This document shows, in pieces, positions 34,171 to 47,223 of a DNA stretch of 64,000 nucleotides (positions are counted from its first letter, which is position 1; every line of letters begins with the position of its first letter). A program made the translations under genes and the position numbers. The notes below the pieces were generated by a model. It did not search any database. It had not been told where the DNA came from and was given only the letters and a program-made list of their open reading frames with translations. Source of the stretch: Macrocystis pyrifera (Eukaryota > Sar > Phaeophyceae > Laminariales > Laminariaceae); contig JASSKH010000002.1 in NCBI GenBank assembly GCA_031763025.1, positions 1,666,929 to 1,730,928 of the forward strand, read 5' to 3'.

Positions 34171-37100
34171 CAGTGCTTCGTCGCTGTACACAGTGCTACA
34201 ACAAGCCGACGGTCTAAGGGGGTAGCCGGTCCCCTCGACGTACGACTAAGGCACGTCACGATGGGGGCCAGGAATTTGCGACCAGGCGAAAAGGTATGCC
34301 GGCACATCTTCCTCTGGGCTTATAACCGACAAGACTGTAACCCAATATCGTTTACAGAAAAACATGGCTTCTCTTGAACTCCGCTGGTTTTCGTTGCGGA
34401 CTTAGAGCATACCATCGGGCTACATGTTTCATTTGTTCTGGAAACGTGATGGTAGTGATTGAGTGAGGTAGACAGCTCTTGAAGGGAGGAGCCCCAGGAA
34501 ACAAACCGTATCCCCCGCTCTATGGTGTGTCACACTGCACCGCTCTGGAAGGAAGCGTCTGGAACATTTTGACATTGGAGGCTTTTCTGCGATATCGGGT
34601 GTCACATTCGGGGAAAAATACTTTCTGAGCCACAACGGCGTCCGCAATGGAGGCCAGCTGAAGGGGGTACAGTAATACCACAATTGATGGGGGTATCTGT
34701 ATCTAAGTATTGAAGGGTGCGAGCCCCACACATCCCAAGCATCAGTTGTATTCATATATGTTTCCCCGCTGAATTTCGCATGGTTCCTCAAGGGGGGACA
34801 TGGGAACCTAATAATATTGGGGGTGAACCTTGATCGCTAAACGCCCCATTGATATAGAAACTAAGCGGTTCTTACACTTACACCCAAAGTGGTGCGATCC
34901 ATGCTACAGTAGTAGCCGTTGGGTTTGTAACTGACTTTCGCACGTGTTTCGATAAAAAAAATTACTTTCGTCGTGGGGAGCGATTTGCCACAGCAGCAGT
35001 ACCCTGTCGCGCTGTCCCTCGTCTACGCGATTCGAGGGCCTCCTCTGGAGCGGTTCGAGCAGGGACGCTATACATCTTGCGTGTTGGGGGGGCGTAGAGG
35101 GGCGTATATTACGCCAAACTGAGTGTGTGTGTTTTTTTACGATCGTCGTTTGCGAGGGGATGGGGGGTAGGAGGGAGGGGTCCGTTTCATCGGCAGGTAG
35201 CAAACTATCGGGGAAGCCTGTACAGCTGAGATTAACCCAAGAACAGCAGGGAACACATCTGGGTCAGTGCAGCCAGGATGCAGCAGAGACTACGCTTCGG
35301 AAGTCTAAACTTTAAGCACGGACGGAACGCCTCAAGCCAGGAGGAGCTACCCAAATATCTTTATTTGGATCCGGCGTTCAAGTTTGCAAGATTGTTTCTC
35401 GTTGAAATCTCGCTAGCTACAGCTCATTGATGTTTTCTCTCGAAGTCTGCAGGTGGGTGAGGGGCAGTATTGGCCGCTCTTTAGTGCCGGGTGAGTAGTG
35501 CCGGGTGTCCGCTGTAGCGTCTGTGAGTTCGCTTGGCACATATAGATGGGATTCCCGCGTGGCAGAGTGCGGAGTAATTAGTGCCGGTTGACGTTGTAAT
35601 GCCGATCTTGTTGGCTGGCCTCAACGGGCACTATAACGAGACCAGTACAGTTTAGAGATCTTCAATCGAGGAGTCTCGCACGCGCCAAACGAGGGGGTGC
35701 ACATACGGCAGTACTGTAGTAGCTCTAAGACTGAGATGGGGCTGGCAGCGCCTAGGCCGTGGTGCCGCGAGATGTTAGTCGGGCAAGTATACGTACAGCA
35801 CCACGGACTCTGTCAATCAGAGTGACCTGCAAGTTACGCCCGGAGCCAACCGTGGCTACGGCTTTAGCACGGAGCGCTTTTCGGGCGAAAGTATTCATGA
35901 TATGACGGGTGTGAGGAACTATGTTCCCCATAATTTGCAAGACCTGTCGAGTCGTTCCGATTGTATTCGTTTGTGTGCTGAACCTAATGGGATTGTTCCT
36001 AGGATTACCCAACACAGTTCGCGTCAAACGTCGGCTCTGGGGGTGAGGTGGAAGAGCTGCACATGGTAAGGGACCCGGCCAAATACAGGTACAAGTAGCC
36101 CCCCTTCAAGCGACCCTACGCAGTTCGTGAGGATCACGACATCCTTTCTATACATCGTATCGGGTCAACGCACCTAATCAGATTTGGCCCTGTGTAAGGG
36201 ACGTAGATCCATGGGGTGGGCCGGACTGTTACAGTAGACCAAAACTTGCCGCACAAGCTGCCGATACCATGGGAGGGGAAGGAGCGGCGCTCGGTAATGG
36301 GCCAACACCAGGCGCTTGGGAACACATCGCTGAATTGGTTTTGCTCACAATTTTCGCGGCGGTTTTCGAGCGGCAGACAAAGCATGAGCCCATGTTTCGG
36401 GACGTGGGGCTCCCTCCTGAGTGTTGCGTCCACGCTATGGGACCTGATCCCATAAAAAAGATATTACACGGTGCGCAAAAAGTTGGGGTCCCTGCTATTA
36501 TTTGTTACTTCCTATCAGGGGGTCTCTAAAATGGATTCTATCCCATAAACGGGGGCCACCTACTAGCCAGCCGCAAGAAAAGAGGGAATGAACACGGGGC
36601 TGGGGTTGTAGAGGTGGGGACCGCCACAGGGATCGCTTCTGCGTCATTGTGGCAAAGGGTCACGCCTTTAGTCCGTTTCATTGCCATTGACTCCACGCGG
36701 ACCGAGCGGGCAGGATGAGAGAGGGGAGTTTACACTAACGTATGGTACAATACACAGCGCAGTAGTAAAAATGTGCCGTAAAACCGCCATTTGTATACCT
36801 TGAGGAGGCCAGTACTGGAAGCGCTCGATAACCGCTATCCCGATTGCCTTTACGCGATCGAGCGCGCAAGGCGCGCTCAGAACGGGGCTGATGTCTCGTA
36901 GTGGGCCGACGTTTTCAGAATGGCTTACTTGAGATATAGCGCACGATATCCGCATAGGGGGCCTGCGATGATATGTCTCTGGATGTCGTCGAGTTTGGGT
37001 GTTTGATTGAATTTGTGCTCAGTATTTGTTTTGACTGTTTTTACACATGTTTTTCCCTGCAAGAGGAAGGGCCCCGCACGTATGGTCTCTCTAATCTAAA

Positions 37101-37736
37101 CGCGGCACGCACGCCCACCATGCATGTAACAATGCAACCGAGAGAGGGAGAAAGGGGCGAAAACGGGAGGGTGAACGTGGGGACTTACGACAGGGAAGTT
37201 CAGGTCATTCGACGCAGGTAGGCTTAGGTAGGTGTAATCTACAACGCACTTTGGTTTGTGAGTAAGTGGGCTGACTCGGATCGGCTAGCAGCACCAGCCA
37301 TCCTGTTTATTGTTCCTGGGATGGAAACAAATAGGTGTCTTGTGTAAGAGTACTTGTACTGTGTGTCTGTAGTTGTTTGCCTGGCATTCAGGTCTGTGTT
37401 GGTCTTTTGGCCCACCTGGAGATTTTCGTAGTTCGGCAGGGGTCCCTCTACAGTGCCGACGTAAAAACGGCGGTGCCCAACATACTGCCCGTGACATCGC
37501 TTGGTACATACCGGGTTTGGGATTAACCGATCAGTGTGGTGGTGTGCGGAATATTGCCGGTTCCCGTCTTATTGCCTGTGTAAGGCCTGCCACCTACCGG
37601 CCATAGGGAGGGAGGGATCACTGCCGTCTGTAGGTAGGCGTGTTCGGCAAGTGGGCTATTCCTACCTCATCATTCAGCACCATCGAGAAATGCGAAGGCC
37701 CACAAGGAAGGTATGAGATCGGTACCCCCCCCCCCC

Positions 37737-37970
37737 CCGCAGACACCCTGAACTAATTCGACGCTGTCATCCATACACAACCAAGTCCGCCTCACAAGCC
37801 TTTTCTTAGTCGGACGCCACTGAAGCTGCATGCGACTGGACGGATTCCTGACGGCGCTTCGCGCTTCGAGCATACAGTGTTTACCTGGTTAAACCCCTTG
37901 CGCTTCGTGCATACATTGTAGGAGTGCAAGGGTCTGTGAACGCACGACTACGGGCATGCAAGGCAACGAG
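37737..37970 (+). repeat. Repeat family D copy 4, partial
   Basis: GACGCTGTCATCCATACACA, GACGGCGCTTCGCGCTTCG and ACGACTACGGGCATGCAAGG match copies 2 and 3. A 14-base C run precedes it. Confidence 0.5.
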
Positions 37971-38099
37971 TGCATCTTTCTCGGTGCAACGTCTCGCAGT
38001 GTCGAGATATGCGAATGCCCATCGGGTGAGTATGGGACCCATCACTACATGCAACATCTGGCCGTATCGAGCCATACGAAGGGCCGAGAGAGGTTTGGC

Positions 38100-38211
38100 T
38101 TCGAACCCCCCCCCCCGTCCCGGCATTGTAGGGATGCGAGGGTCTATGGTCATACGACTACGGCCATGCATGAGATCGAGTACATCTCTCCTATTGAGTC
38201 CCCCCCCCCCT
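38100..38211 (+). repeat. Repeat family D copy 5, right end only
   Basis: GTCCCGGCATTGTAGGGATG and CATACGACTACGGCCATGCA equal the right part of copy 2. C runs lie on both sides. Confidence 0.55.
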
Positions 38212-39055
38212 TTCCCGTGTACCGTTTTGGACGTTCATCCACCGGCGATGGCGACACTGTAGTCTCCACAGCAGCAGTAGTCCTTTTCTCGCATAGGTGT
38301 GATACGTACCAGTACGCGCGGGCCCAAGGGGGTTGCAACGGAGTTGCATACGTCCGGAAAGGATCAAATAAGCTGAGAGAGGGTCTTAGCCAGTGCGAAC
38401 AGCTCAACCAGATGGTAGAGAAGACGCGGCTGTGGCGGTAGGGCGGTCGACCTTTGCGGGACAACTCAGGGTGAATGCGGCGCTGGAAATGATTTAATTC
38501 ATATCTCGCAAGGCACCTGAACTAATAGGGACCCGTTTCGAGGTAGATGAAGCGACCGATCGACCGCGATTCGCGAACGCGGACAAAAAAAACAAAGAAA
38601 TCCCCTCTTCATGGTTTCTACTGGTATATATCCCTGCGGGAGAAAATATTCTTGCCGCTTGCTAGCCTGCCGTAGATTGTACGCAGGCAGAAAAAACTAG
38701 CAATGTTGTGCTTCTTGTGCGCTATTTCCGACCTGGTACTGTCGGCCGGGGGAGCCACTGGCCTATGCCGTCTCAACCTTCACGAGGTACACTAGAGTAC
38801 AGCCCGTGAAGCAGTAGAGTACAGCCCGTAAAGCACGCGCAATGGAGTTCTCACTTACTATTAATAGCTGGCAGCGAAGGGAATCGACGAAACCGTTGAC
38901 TTTGCAGCTGAGGTATTCAAACTACATATGCCGAACCATTTCGTTCAGCTATTTTGCTGATCGTTTGGCATACGCTAAAGTGTAGCCAAGAGGGCCTTGG
39001 TTAACCGGCAAACACGAAGCTACACCTCCCCTCATCTCGACACGGCACAATACGG

Positions 39056-39936
39056 TTGCTGGATTGCCAACAGCCCTCGCAACTTAGGTATTGTGCGGGG
39101 CTGCGAGAGGGTGCGTCTCGGACGTACCGTCGCCGAGCCACCGCTGCTGGCAAGCCTCAGGCTGCGGTAAATGGTGGTCTCGACCGTTCAGGTCATACTA
39201 CACCAACTAACCCACGACTGGCCACCACCGCGCGAAACCCGCGCCCGCCTCAGAGCTGCTCGCCTTGGGAAGTTGTTCCCGAGCGCTTCATCGGCCGAGC
39301 TCCTACTGCGCCGACACAGCACGCCATCGATGCGGCTACACGTGCTCTGCCTTCGCTCGGTGCGAGACCTTCAGATGCACCTCGGCGTGTCAGCACCCCA
39401 GTTGCTTTCCCCGAGATGCCATCACCGGCAGAAATCTAGTTCACCGAGTCTGTCGAGCTCCAATTGGGCGCGTGAACAACGCGCCGAGTCAGTCTGTGAC
39501 GCGACCATCCGGTCTCCTCTTCTGAGAAGCCCCTCGTTCCTCCTCAACGACGTATTCTTCCGCCTGGCGCCTCACAAACGGCCCTCTTTGTCGGAAGTGT
39601 GCTCCTCAGGCAACAAATAACATCTCGACCCAAAACGACGACGTCATCCTCCTACTCGTGCGGAATTGAACGCCCCCCGCCCTGGTCTGTCCCGACCAAC
39701 CTGGCGGATGGGAGACCCGCCTCTTACACGACGAACGTACGCGCATTTACGCCCCGCTGCTCATGCGTCCATGAATTGCCAACATGTGCGATGTGAACGC
39801 CTCCTGCCACCTCGGTGTCGCTCGTACGCTCGCTTTACTCGAATGGTTGTATTGGTGGATTGGCATGAACATCTGCACGCGGTGGTGGCTTCGTCCTTAT
39901 CCACACTGGCAGGCGCGAACAGACGGTGCATTGGCC
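39056..39936 (+). pseudogene. Gypsy pol remnant: linker and integrase zinc-finger region
   Basis: Two frames cover the linker: TYRRRATAAGKPQ, then SSSNWAREQRAESVCDATIR and HKRPSLSEV. These parallel TDWAREQRTEPLCSATIR and TRRPLLSEV in the other element. Next comes CHLGVARTLALLEWLYWWIG in a further frame, the histidine side of the HHCC zinc finger. The C-terminal cysteine pair is not preserved (WLRPYPHW replaces CLRRCLKC). Separate reading frames show at least two frameshifts. Confidence 0.65.
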
Positions 39937-40198
39937 CATCCTCTCTCTCCCCTTGCCGTCCGGCTCTGGTGTTGCGGTGAGAGTCGATGACCCCCCCCCC
40001 CCCCCCCCCCCCCAGGGTACCTCGGGGAAACGGAGGGAACAACTAGTACGCCGGGTGGTGCGCCGCTCAACCTTGCTATGAGACGCGGGAGAAAAAGCAG
40101 AAGAACGTGTACGAAGCATCAGTAAATGTTGGTGTGGGATCAAGGGGCTTCTCATCTCTTTCCTCCAAGACCCTGGAAATCGTTGAAAACGTAGTTTT

Positions 40199-40861
40199 AT
40201 GCAATCCATCCGGGGAAACATGAAACCCACCGCATATTGCCGTAGGTCAATTTGCCGTTACACAAATCCCATCGATCGGCTCGATCAGTACGAGCAAATC
40301 TCACAGAAACACATACCCCTGGAACATTTTAATCGCCGCGGACGGGTTCAGCCGAAATGTACACCCGTATCTACGGCGGACCTCACGGCCGAAGGTACCA
40401 CCGGCATCTTGGCCAACAAGTGCGTACCTCTACCGGGGTGTCCGGCCAGCCGCCTATCCCATAATGGGCTGCAGTTCTTCTCCAAGTGGTGACTTGCCGT
40501 GTACAAGTCTCATGGCGTGCGGATAGTCGTAACGTGCGCCTACCACCCCAACGGTGACGGTCGCGTTGATCGCTTCAATCGAGCCATGGCTCATGTGCTC
40601 ACGATGGCTGCTCACGAACTCCAGGACGACTGGGGCGTCCACTTGCCCCGCGGGGTATTTTCTTGCACCAATTCCGCCAGCGACGCAACCGCGTTGGCTG
40701 CCAATGCGGTGCACATGGTGAACCGCCCAACCCGTCTCCCCTCCATCCTTGTCGAACACGACTACACCAGAGGCCCCCAAACCCTTTCCCGCGACCACCT
40801 GCAAAACGTCGACCTCGGCGCCGACCATCAATGGCGTGATTATACACTGGTGCGCGAGTAA
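40199..40861 (+). pseudogene. Gypsy integrase catalytic core remnant
   Basis: Two frames carry integrase core sequence. HNGLQFFSKW near 40457-40489 stands where gypsy integrases have the second catalytic Asp (usually D-N/R-G-x-Q-F), so that Asp has become His. The motif YHPNGDGRVDRFNR at about 40540-40585 stands where the catalytic Glu normally precedes RFNR; here it is Asp. The flanking helix LTMAAHELQDDWGVHLP is typical. Two altered catalytic positions plus a frameshift mean this integrase cannot be functional. It is the only integrase core in the window. Confidence 0.75.
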
Positions 40862-41358
40862 CACACGCTCATTGTCTCCCCGTGTAAAGCGCCGTATTTC
40901 AGCTTTCTCTGAAGAACAGCACGAAACTCTTCTTACCTACACCGTCGGTCGCTGGATATCGGCTCGCAATACCGCCGCGATCATTCGCCAGAGCGCATTA
41001 TCTGGAAAAAAAGGAAATCGCTCAACTCCACATCTCCTTTTAAGATTTTAGTCGTCGATCTCTCGCCCTCCGACTCCATGCCGAATGCCCCTCCCCCTCG
41101 CCACCAACTTGCATGACTCAGACCTAACGATATGCCGGGCGCGGAAACCCACTGTCGAGTCCCGGTAGCTCGTTGCAAATCCTGCACCAATCCAAAGGAC
41201 ACCAACGATCTTTCCCGATATCTTCCCGCTGGACTACCGCAATTCTTTGCGCGTCTATAATAATTTCACCACAACAACCTCCCCCTCCTTCCACGTCACC
41301 AAAGACGTCGTCTCCATGAACACCGAACGTTTGGGAGGTCGACAAGAATTTCAGCCAC

Positions 41359-41880
41359 ATGTCCATACGAGGCCGGGGCGGAGTCATCACCGTTCTCTAC
41401 AGAACACATTGGCAAGGTTTCCCGCAGCCATCCCGAGAACGGAAATCGGACCTCTTGCACTCTCGCAAACACATCCGCGAATATTGGGCAGGTGCCTCCC
41501 TGCAACGTAGACAGGCGAACCGGGTGTACCGCCGTATGAGCGTGGGTACGAGCTCACCCGCGACAACGACACCCCTTCCCTGCTCCTTGATACAGCTACA
41601 TCTATTACCCAGCGTGGATTTACCCGGCTCAGTGGTGCCATCTTGCCCGCGGGAGCATACGTCTAGCTAGTACAAGGGACAATATCACCTCTGGTGGTTC
41701 GGCAAAATTTCTGCTCGCACTTCCATTCTGAGAGAGTACGAAGTTGGCTTTCTGGATGACCCCGGACCGATCAGGCTCGAGCTGGCTCTGCGCCGTATAC
41801 TACGGCTCTTGGAGCGATTTGCGGCTAGGGTGACGACAAGTGCATCAATGAACTTCCCTCGTTCGTGCTATTGTACGTAA
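41359..41880 (+). pseudogene. Gypsy chromodomain and aromatic tail remnant
   Basis: GGVITVLYRTHW..PSRERKSDLLHSRKHIREYW follows a chromodomain pattern (Y-x-x-W..P-S-x-E..DL..I..YW). A second frame gives YHLWWFGKI and VGFLDDPGPIRLEL, matching the tail of the minus-strand element (LWWLGKV and VRFLDDPGPIKIKL). The domain order is the same in both copies, so the tail belongs to the family. A stop codon separates the two parts here. Confidence 0.6.
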
Positions 41881-44455
41881 CGTCGACGAGTCCGGCGGAT
41901 CCGACCTAGCTGACTCCGCCGACTTGGACACGTCCCACTAGCCAATTGGGCCTCTTTAGTAGTCAACGGGACTGGGTCTGTTATTGTGTCCGTGTTTTGT
42001 GTGACAATGGTGATGTATTCTTTTGGTTGGGTCCTCGCTTCGTGTTGTCACGAACTCCCCGGTGGTTTTCTTTTTTCAGTGGACCGCTGATTTCTTGTAT
42101 GGTGCATCACTAGGCTATACCCCCGCCTACTTAACATTCAGTCTTGCGCTCCTTGTGTGGTATCTTCCTATGACTGTTTTCGCCCTCCTATATATATTTT
42201 GTCCGTGACATCAGAGTTGGCCACAATGGGCAAGGGCTACTGTGCACAAGGTGGATGTCATAGATCGTGCGGACTCCCGCTTCCAAAAGACTGAACCGAC
42301 CAGCCTATTCGTTTACGTTTACGTTATGGTATGACAGACGACTTTGGGCGATGCAAAACAACTGGCGACCTACGTTTGCACGCCTCGAACGAACCCCCAT
42401 GCATGATGCCGGGGACATGCTTAACCCCGTTGTGGGCCTCGTCGTTGCGGTGCGTTAAATAATGATGTTGTGGAGATCCGCACATAGCCCTCCACCACAT
42501 CGCCTTCATGAAACGTTCCAAAGTGATCACGTGGCCGGCGGTATTGTCGTTGCCGGTACTGTATCTACATGGTTCGTCTCCATCACGGTCGCGCCGTCGA
42601 TCTCGTTCATTTTCAAGTTTACGAAAGGGTGTCACGCGATTTCGCCTCAGAGTCCTTGATCACACCCTGACTCCTGCCTGCCGAGCGTAGTGCAGGGACC
42701 ATGGCAAATCCACCAGTACGTTGGCTAACGTAGCGCGCAAATGATGCGATTATGTAGCAGGAATTGTTGAAACCCTACGGTAGACAGCCTCTCGTGCGTA
42801 AGGGCGCACAAGCTGTCCATCTCAGCCCCCCAACCCTTGCGCTTTCATCCGAACAATGGATTGCGAACAAATCATGCGTCTAATATACAGCAATCTGAGT
42901 CGCGCAAACTCCGAGGAAGGGATAGAGAATACATCCAACCAAGGAAGATCAGCCTGTGCTAGGGGTGACAGGTAGTATCCCGACAAATCGCTTATCTGGT
43001 GTCAGGGTGTTCTAATGTCGGTCTCGTGCCCATACACACCGTGGTCAACGAATGTTTCATGCACACCAACAACGGGATGTTCGTACTGGATTGTTACGCA
43101 ATAAGGCTGTATGTCAGAATGTGTACCAGTCGATGAAATGGAGGAATACTTCCACAAGCGCTTGCATCGGGTTGGTCGCAATAATGATTCGCCGTGTCTT
43201 GCTGAGGAATGAACATCATTGTCCTTTATGGAGAGGGATATACATTGTTGTCCTTTTGCGCGACATGCCGCGGTGTTGCGGTGGCACCACCAGCGGCACA
43301 ACCTTCCACGGACCTCCACGGCATACCATGGGACTTCACCCTAGGTACCGTGGACATTGGGGTGCCGTGGGGGTTTCCATGGCATGCCGCGGGGTTGCCA
43401 TGGAGTGCCGTGTGGGGTCAGCGGGAGTTGTCATGGTACCACCCTTGGCTAGCCACGGCGTGCCACACAATCGTATTCCATGCCATGGGATGCCGTGGGG
43501 ATACCTTGGTATGCCATGGGTTGTACCACGGCAATGCCACAGAATGCCACGAAACATTCATAGTGTTTAACCCTGGTCTTGCTCCTCTAGCATATCCCCT
43601 CGGTGTGGAAAACGCGGCCAACCGATATGTGATCAGCCTCGGACAACGGACCAATTCACTTTGGGACATGAGGACCAAATACCCGTCTAACGCTGTCATG
43701 TTTTACTTGAGACATTGGATAGAATACAGTATATGTGCTTTTGCTCCGCAAAGACGATCAGAACGGGGACAACTCGATACTATATTTTTCGGTTGACATT
43801 GCCGCCTAGGAATCCGGCGAATCGGACGACTAGGACATACGTAGTACATGGCTTCTCCTATACATGTTGGTGGCCAGCATCCAGACGGTCAGATCAAGGC
43901 CTAAATGCCTCGTCTGAACGGAAGTGTAGAGGAGACGAGGCTCTTCCCCCAGCCGACTATTTTCTATCAAGAGAGCCGGCGTTTAACGCTATCCCTAAGA
44001 TAATGGCAGCAGCAATGATTTGTCTCCACCTCCATGAGTGTTCGATGCAGCAGGGGTGACTTGATTTTGGAAACGAAGGTACCGGGATGAAGGGGTTATA
44101 AACGTAGGCGCAGCTAGCATGTTTTGGGGAGGTCTGTATCGCCAGATGGCGCCTGTGGGTATCCGATAAACCGCCTTTCAAGGACTCAACCGCATGCGGC
44201 AACATTGGCACTAATAGAAAGTGAGGAGAAGTGTTATCGTTCATCGCACTTCCCTATTGGAATGCAGCGGGCATTCGGCTAGTGCTTGCAAGCGTTGTTG
44301 TGTACGCCGGACTGGACGCAATAATGCCACAACAGCGCTTACTTGTGGAATACGTGCAGCGATCTCCCACCGTCCGTTTGTGTCGTAGAACCACATGTTT
44401 TCGAGTTTTGGTGCCTCCGTCGTTTTTTTATCTCAATTTTCCAACTGCTGGAGGT
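41881..44455. other. No recognisable gene; CCATGG/CCGTGG-rich patch inside
   Basis: Short frames only. Between about 43260 and 43560 the sequence is saturated with CCATGG, CCGTGG, CCGCGG and ATGCC words in both orientations. The rest is ordinary sequence without family signature. Confidence 0.5.
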
Positions 44456-44930
44456 ATTGTTGTTGTTGTCTTCACATTAAATCGTCCTTTCTACCCAGCT
44501 TCATCAGTACACCCAGTGTCAGTCCTGATTTCTTATCCTAAAGAGGTACTGGTTCCGCGGTCAGAGACAGTAAAACAGAGGAAGACCAACCATTAAAAAC
44601 AATAATAGCAATTTGAAGTGTCAAGCACGTGAAATGCCAGCGTACCGTGTACAAGAACCCAACAGCACAAGCATGACCAAAACATAAGAACAAAGCGACA
44701 ATCAAATCAAAAACAATTTTTTGAAATCAAACATAGTACAAACGACGAAAGGACTTCAGAAAGGCTCCCAGACGGAAAGCATACGTACTCAAAAAGGACA
44801 GATATCTGCTTCGCGGACGAAGCAACACGAAAGAGAGACAGAGCTACAGGCAAAAGTGTATAAGAGCTAGTCCAACCTATACCTATCCACCCGATCTATC
44901 ATTTCGTTTCTGCATTCGTCGACAACTGTA
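44456..44930 (-). other. LINE 3' UTR and (AAC)n tail, minus copy
   Basis: The reverse complement shares CTTTCTGAAGTCCTT, ACACTGGGTGTACTGATGAA and AATGTGAAGACAACAACAAC with the 3' end of the plus-strand LINE. This defines a common 3' end. The tail here has about five triplets. Confidence 0.75.
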
Positions 44931-45488
44931 TCAGTACAACTGCCCTTCCCCCCTCCCGTTGTAGCCGTTCTTGGCGTCCTCAGCTGCGTGACGCAGCTGG
45001 CGCCTTTGTGCCTCGCCCCTGTACCACCTCGCCATGAAACAGTCCGCCGCTTCGACCAGCCCCCGGCACCACTTTCCGCTCTTCTTAGCCGCCCTCGGCC
45101 ATAACACCGTTCCTACTCCGAACAGCAGAGGGGAGCTTTCCGTGGACCCATCGATAGCTTGGAAAACCCTAAGGTCGTCTGCTGGACATTGGGCGCAGTT
45201 CTTTTCCGGTCGGCCTGGGCCTGGGTTCCCCCCACCAGCCATCGTCCCCAACATCTCCTGGCGGGTCTGTCGCTCATTGGTCGTCCGCTGTACGCCCCCC
45301 GCAAAGAGGAGGCGTCTTTTGCGGATGTTTGTCTCAACGCTCTCGTATTGTGCCTTTTTGAAGACCTTAGCGTACGACATGAGGTGGTCAGTGCGTTGCT
45401 GGCGCTGGAAGCCAATGATCCGTAGGAGGAGTTTGTGGTGTGCCGTTCGGAACTCAGCGAAGTGATCCTGACCAAGAGTCCACGTCAC
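44931..45488 (-). pseudogene. LINE C-terminal region
   Basis: An open frame of 185 residues contains HHKLLLRIIGFQRQQRTDHL, RKRRLLFAGGVQRTTNERQT and GPGRPEKNC. This is the basic C-terminal region found after the RT in several non-LTR families, with few Cys/His suited to zinc binding. It ends in a stop at 44931 and is followed by a ~470-bp 3' UTR. Confidence 0.65.
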
Positions 45489-45571
45489 TTACCGGTAGAG
45501 CAGGGTCTCCATCACCTCAGCCGTTTTTTTTTCATGCGCGCTTTTACATTGAACGGGTCATCCTCCATATC

Positions 45572-46448
45572 CTACAGTTCCCGTTTGAACCGATTGTAGC
45601 ATGCCCATGCGAGTCGAATCCGTCCTGTGATCTCTGGCATAATGTCAGCGCTTGCGACGACAAGACCGCTCAGATACAAAAACTGCATCGTCTTTCTGTA
45701 TCTCTGTCCCGCTGCTTCGATGACGAACGGTGAAGTCTGGGGTGCCTGATTCGGTCTCCGCGGCAGCATGGTCTCCGTTTCCTTTTCCGATACGGTGAGT
45801 CTACCTGCTTCGAAAACGGCCACAATGACGGTAATCATTTTCGCAAGGCCTTCCGCCGATGTAGACACAATGCCTAAAAGGTCCGCGTAGAGCATACCCC
45901 ATACTTCCCTCCGTACGCAAGTTAGTGGGTCAACCTTCACCCCGTCCTCGCCGAGGTCCTCCTCGAGGTGAACCAAGTCCCTCAAAGTATTTGAGTCTTC
46001 ATTGAAGCGTACCAGCACGGCGTGTATCACAGCAGCGAAGAAGACATTGAATAGAAGTGATGACAAGACACGTCCTTGCCGCAGCCCCTGAGTGACATCA
46101 AATCATTCCGAGTGCTCGCCGTCATCCGTACGTACGCGAGCTCGCATGCCTTCGTGAACTGGCGGACAACGGTTAGCATCTTCTCGGGTATGGCGAAGCG
46201 TGCGAGCACAACCCACAGCAGGTCGCGGTCGACGGAGTCATATGGTTTCTGCAGGTCGATTACGCACATGAACAGGGAGGTTTCTCTAACGCGTCCGAGT
46301 TGTTGCAGTCGGCGCACGACGAACAGCATGTTGACCGTTGATCGTGCAGGGCGAAATCCGCACTGTTCTTCGGGGAGTATCCCTTAGGCCTCGCAGTAGT
46401 TACTTAGGCGGGACTTGACCATTTTCAGCAAACATTTGCCTGAATGGG
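45572..46448 (-). pseudogene. LINE reverse transcriptase, minus copy
   Basis: Conserved RT blocks appear in two frames. [19 protein letters not shown] (block with the first catalytic Asp) is in one. [20 protein letters not shown] and GMLYADLLGIVS are in the next. The last corresponds to the F/Y-A-D-D box, with the second Asp changed to Leu, which would abolish polymerisation. A frameshift separates the halves. The plus-strand relative at 48040-48878 keeps FADD. Confidence 0.75.
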
Positions 46449-47100
46449 CTACAAGTGAAATCCCGCGGTAGTTGTTACAATCAGAGCGATCCTTCTTATT
46501 CTGGAGGACCTTAATCGTCGCATCCTTCCATTGCTGGGGGACGTTACCACGTTGACAAGTAAGTGCTGAAAGTATCGGATGAATTCGGGGTTGCCGATGT
46601 TCAGTAACACGGCCGGAAGGGAGTCTGGCGCCACCGCTTTCCAGGTTGGCATACCCGGAATGACCGCCCTCATACCATCCAAGGTCGGTTCATCTCCAGG
46701 CGATGGTGCCAACGGCCGTTGTGGAAATAGGGCGCTGATAGTAGGGTCAAGCTTAGACGATTTCGTAGTCAGGAGGGTGCCGAGAAACCTCGCCCGCCGT
46801 TCAAGAATGCGCACCTTGTCCCGTAGTAGCGTGCCATCCTCGTCCCGGATGAACTGCTCGCTTCCCCCCTTTCAACCGTCCAACCCCACCGTGCCCATCG
46901 CCCTTCGCAGATTCGCGCACGCCGTCCTTAGCGTCTTCCACGCGGTTATGTCCTTCTTGATGCGCATGACTCGTCGGGCATCCTCCCTCGCATCCCATGC
47001 TAGTTGTATGGCGACTGAGGTTTCCGCTGTTTGTGCGAGTCCCGTGATTGGTGGGGTACGTCTTTCGCTACTGCATCAAGAATAACATCAGGAAAGGATT
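46449..47100 (-). pseudogene. LINE linker between endonuclease and RT
   Basis: Minus-strand frames include RILERRARFLGTLLTTKSSK and [20 protein letters not shown]. The latter is the K-A-x-G-x-D type motif at the start of non-LTR RTs (here KAVAPDSLP). Frames change several times. Confidence 0.6.
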
Positions 47101-47223
47101 CAGGCATCTCAGAGACACTGTTCGGTTGCGAGGAAAGAAAGGGAAGCTTTTAAGGATCCACGCCACGACTCGCTGCCTGCGATCACCGTCGGATAAAAAC
47201 TTCTGCCGGTCGAAAGGACGGAT

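Larger units (their letters stand above)
34171..39050. other. No recognisable gene downstream of the membrane-protein gene
   Basis: The 4.9 kb after the stop codon holds a family-B-like remnant near 34440-34520 (GCTCTTGAAGGGAGGAGCCC) and two partial family D repeats near 37737-37970 and 38100-38210. Overlapping short frames at 35.7-37.0 kb lack any family signature. No polyadenylation signal or promoter could be assigned. Confidence 0.5.
39056..41880 (+). mobile_element. 5'-truncated, decayed Ty3/gypsy element (integrase half)
   Basis: The order of features matches the downstream half of the minus-strand element at 53-62 kb: Pro/Ser-rich linker, NWAREQRAES block, integrase zinc-finger region, integrase core, chromodomain and aromatic tail. 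Gag, protease, reverse transcriptase and RNase H are absent. Stops and frameshifts occur throughout. No LTR was recognised at either end. Confidence 0.75.

Noticed and set aside
33472-34307. Val/Ala- and Leu-rich antisense frames opposite the terminal exon
   Set aside because: They are shadows of the AACAGC repeat. The plus frame is supported by splice phase and a hydrophobic segment.
35752-36955. Several overlapping frames of 75-100 codons
   Set aside because: No domain, splice chain or strand preference; both strands look equally open.
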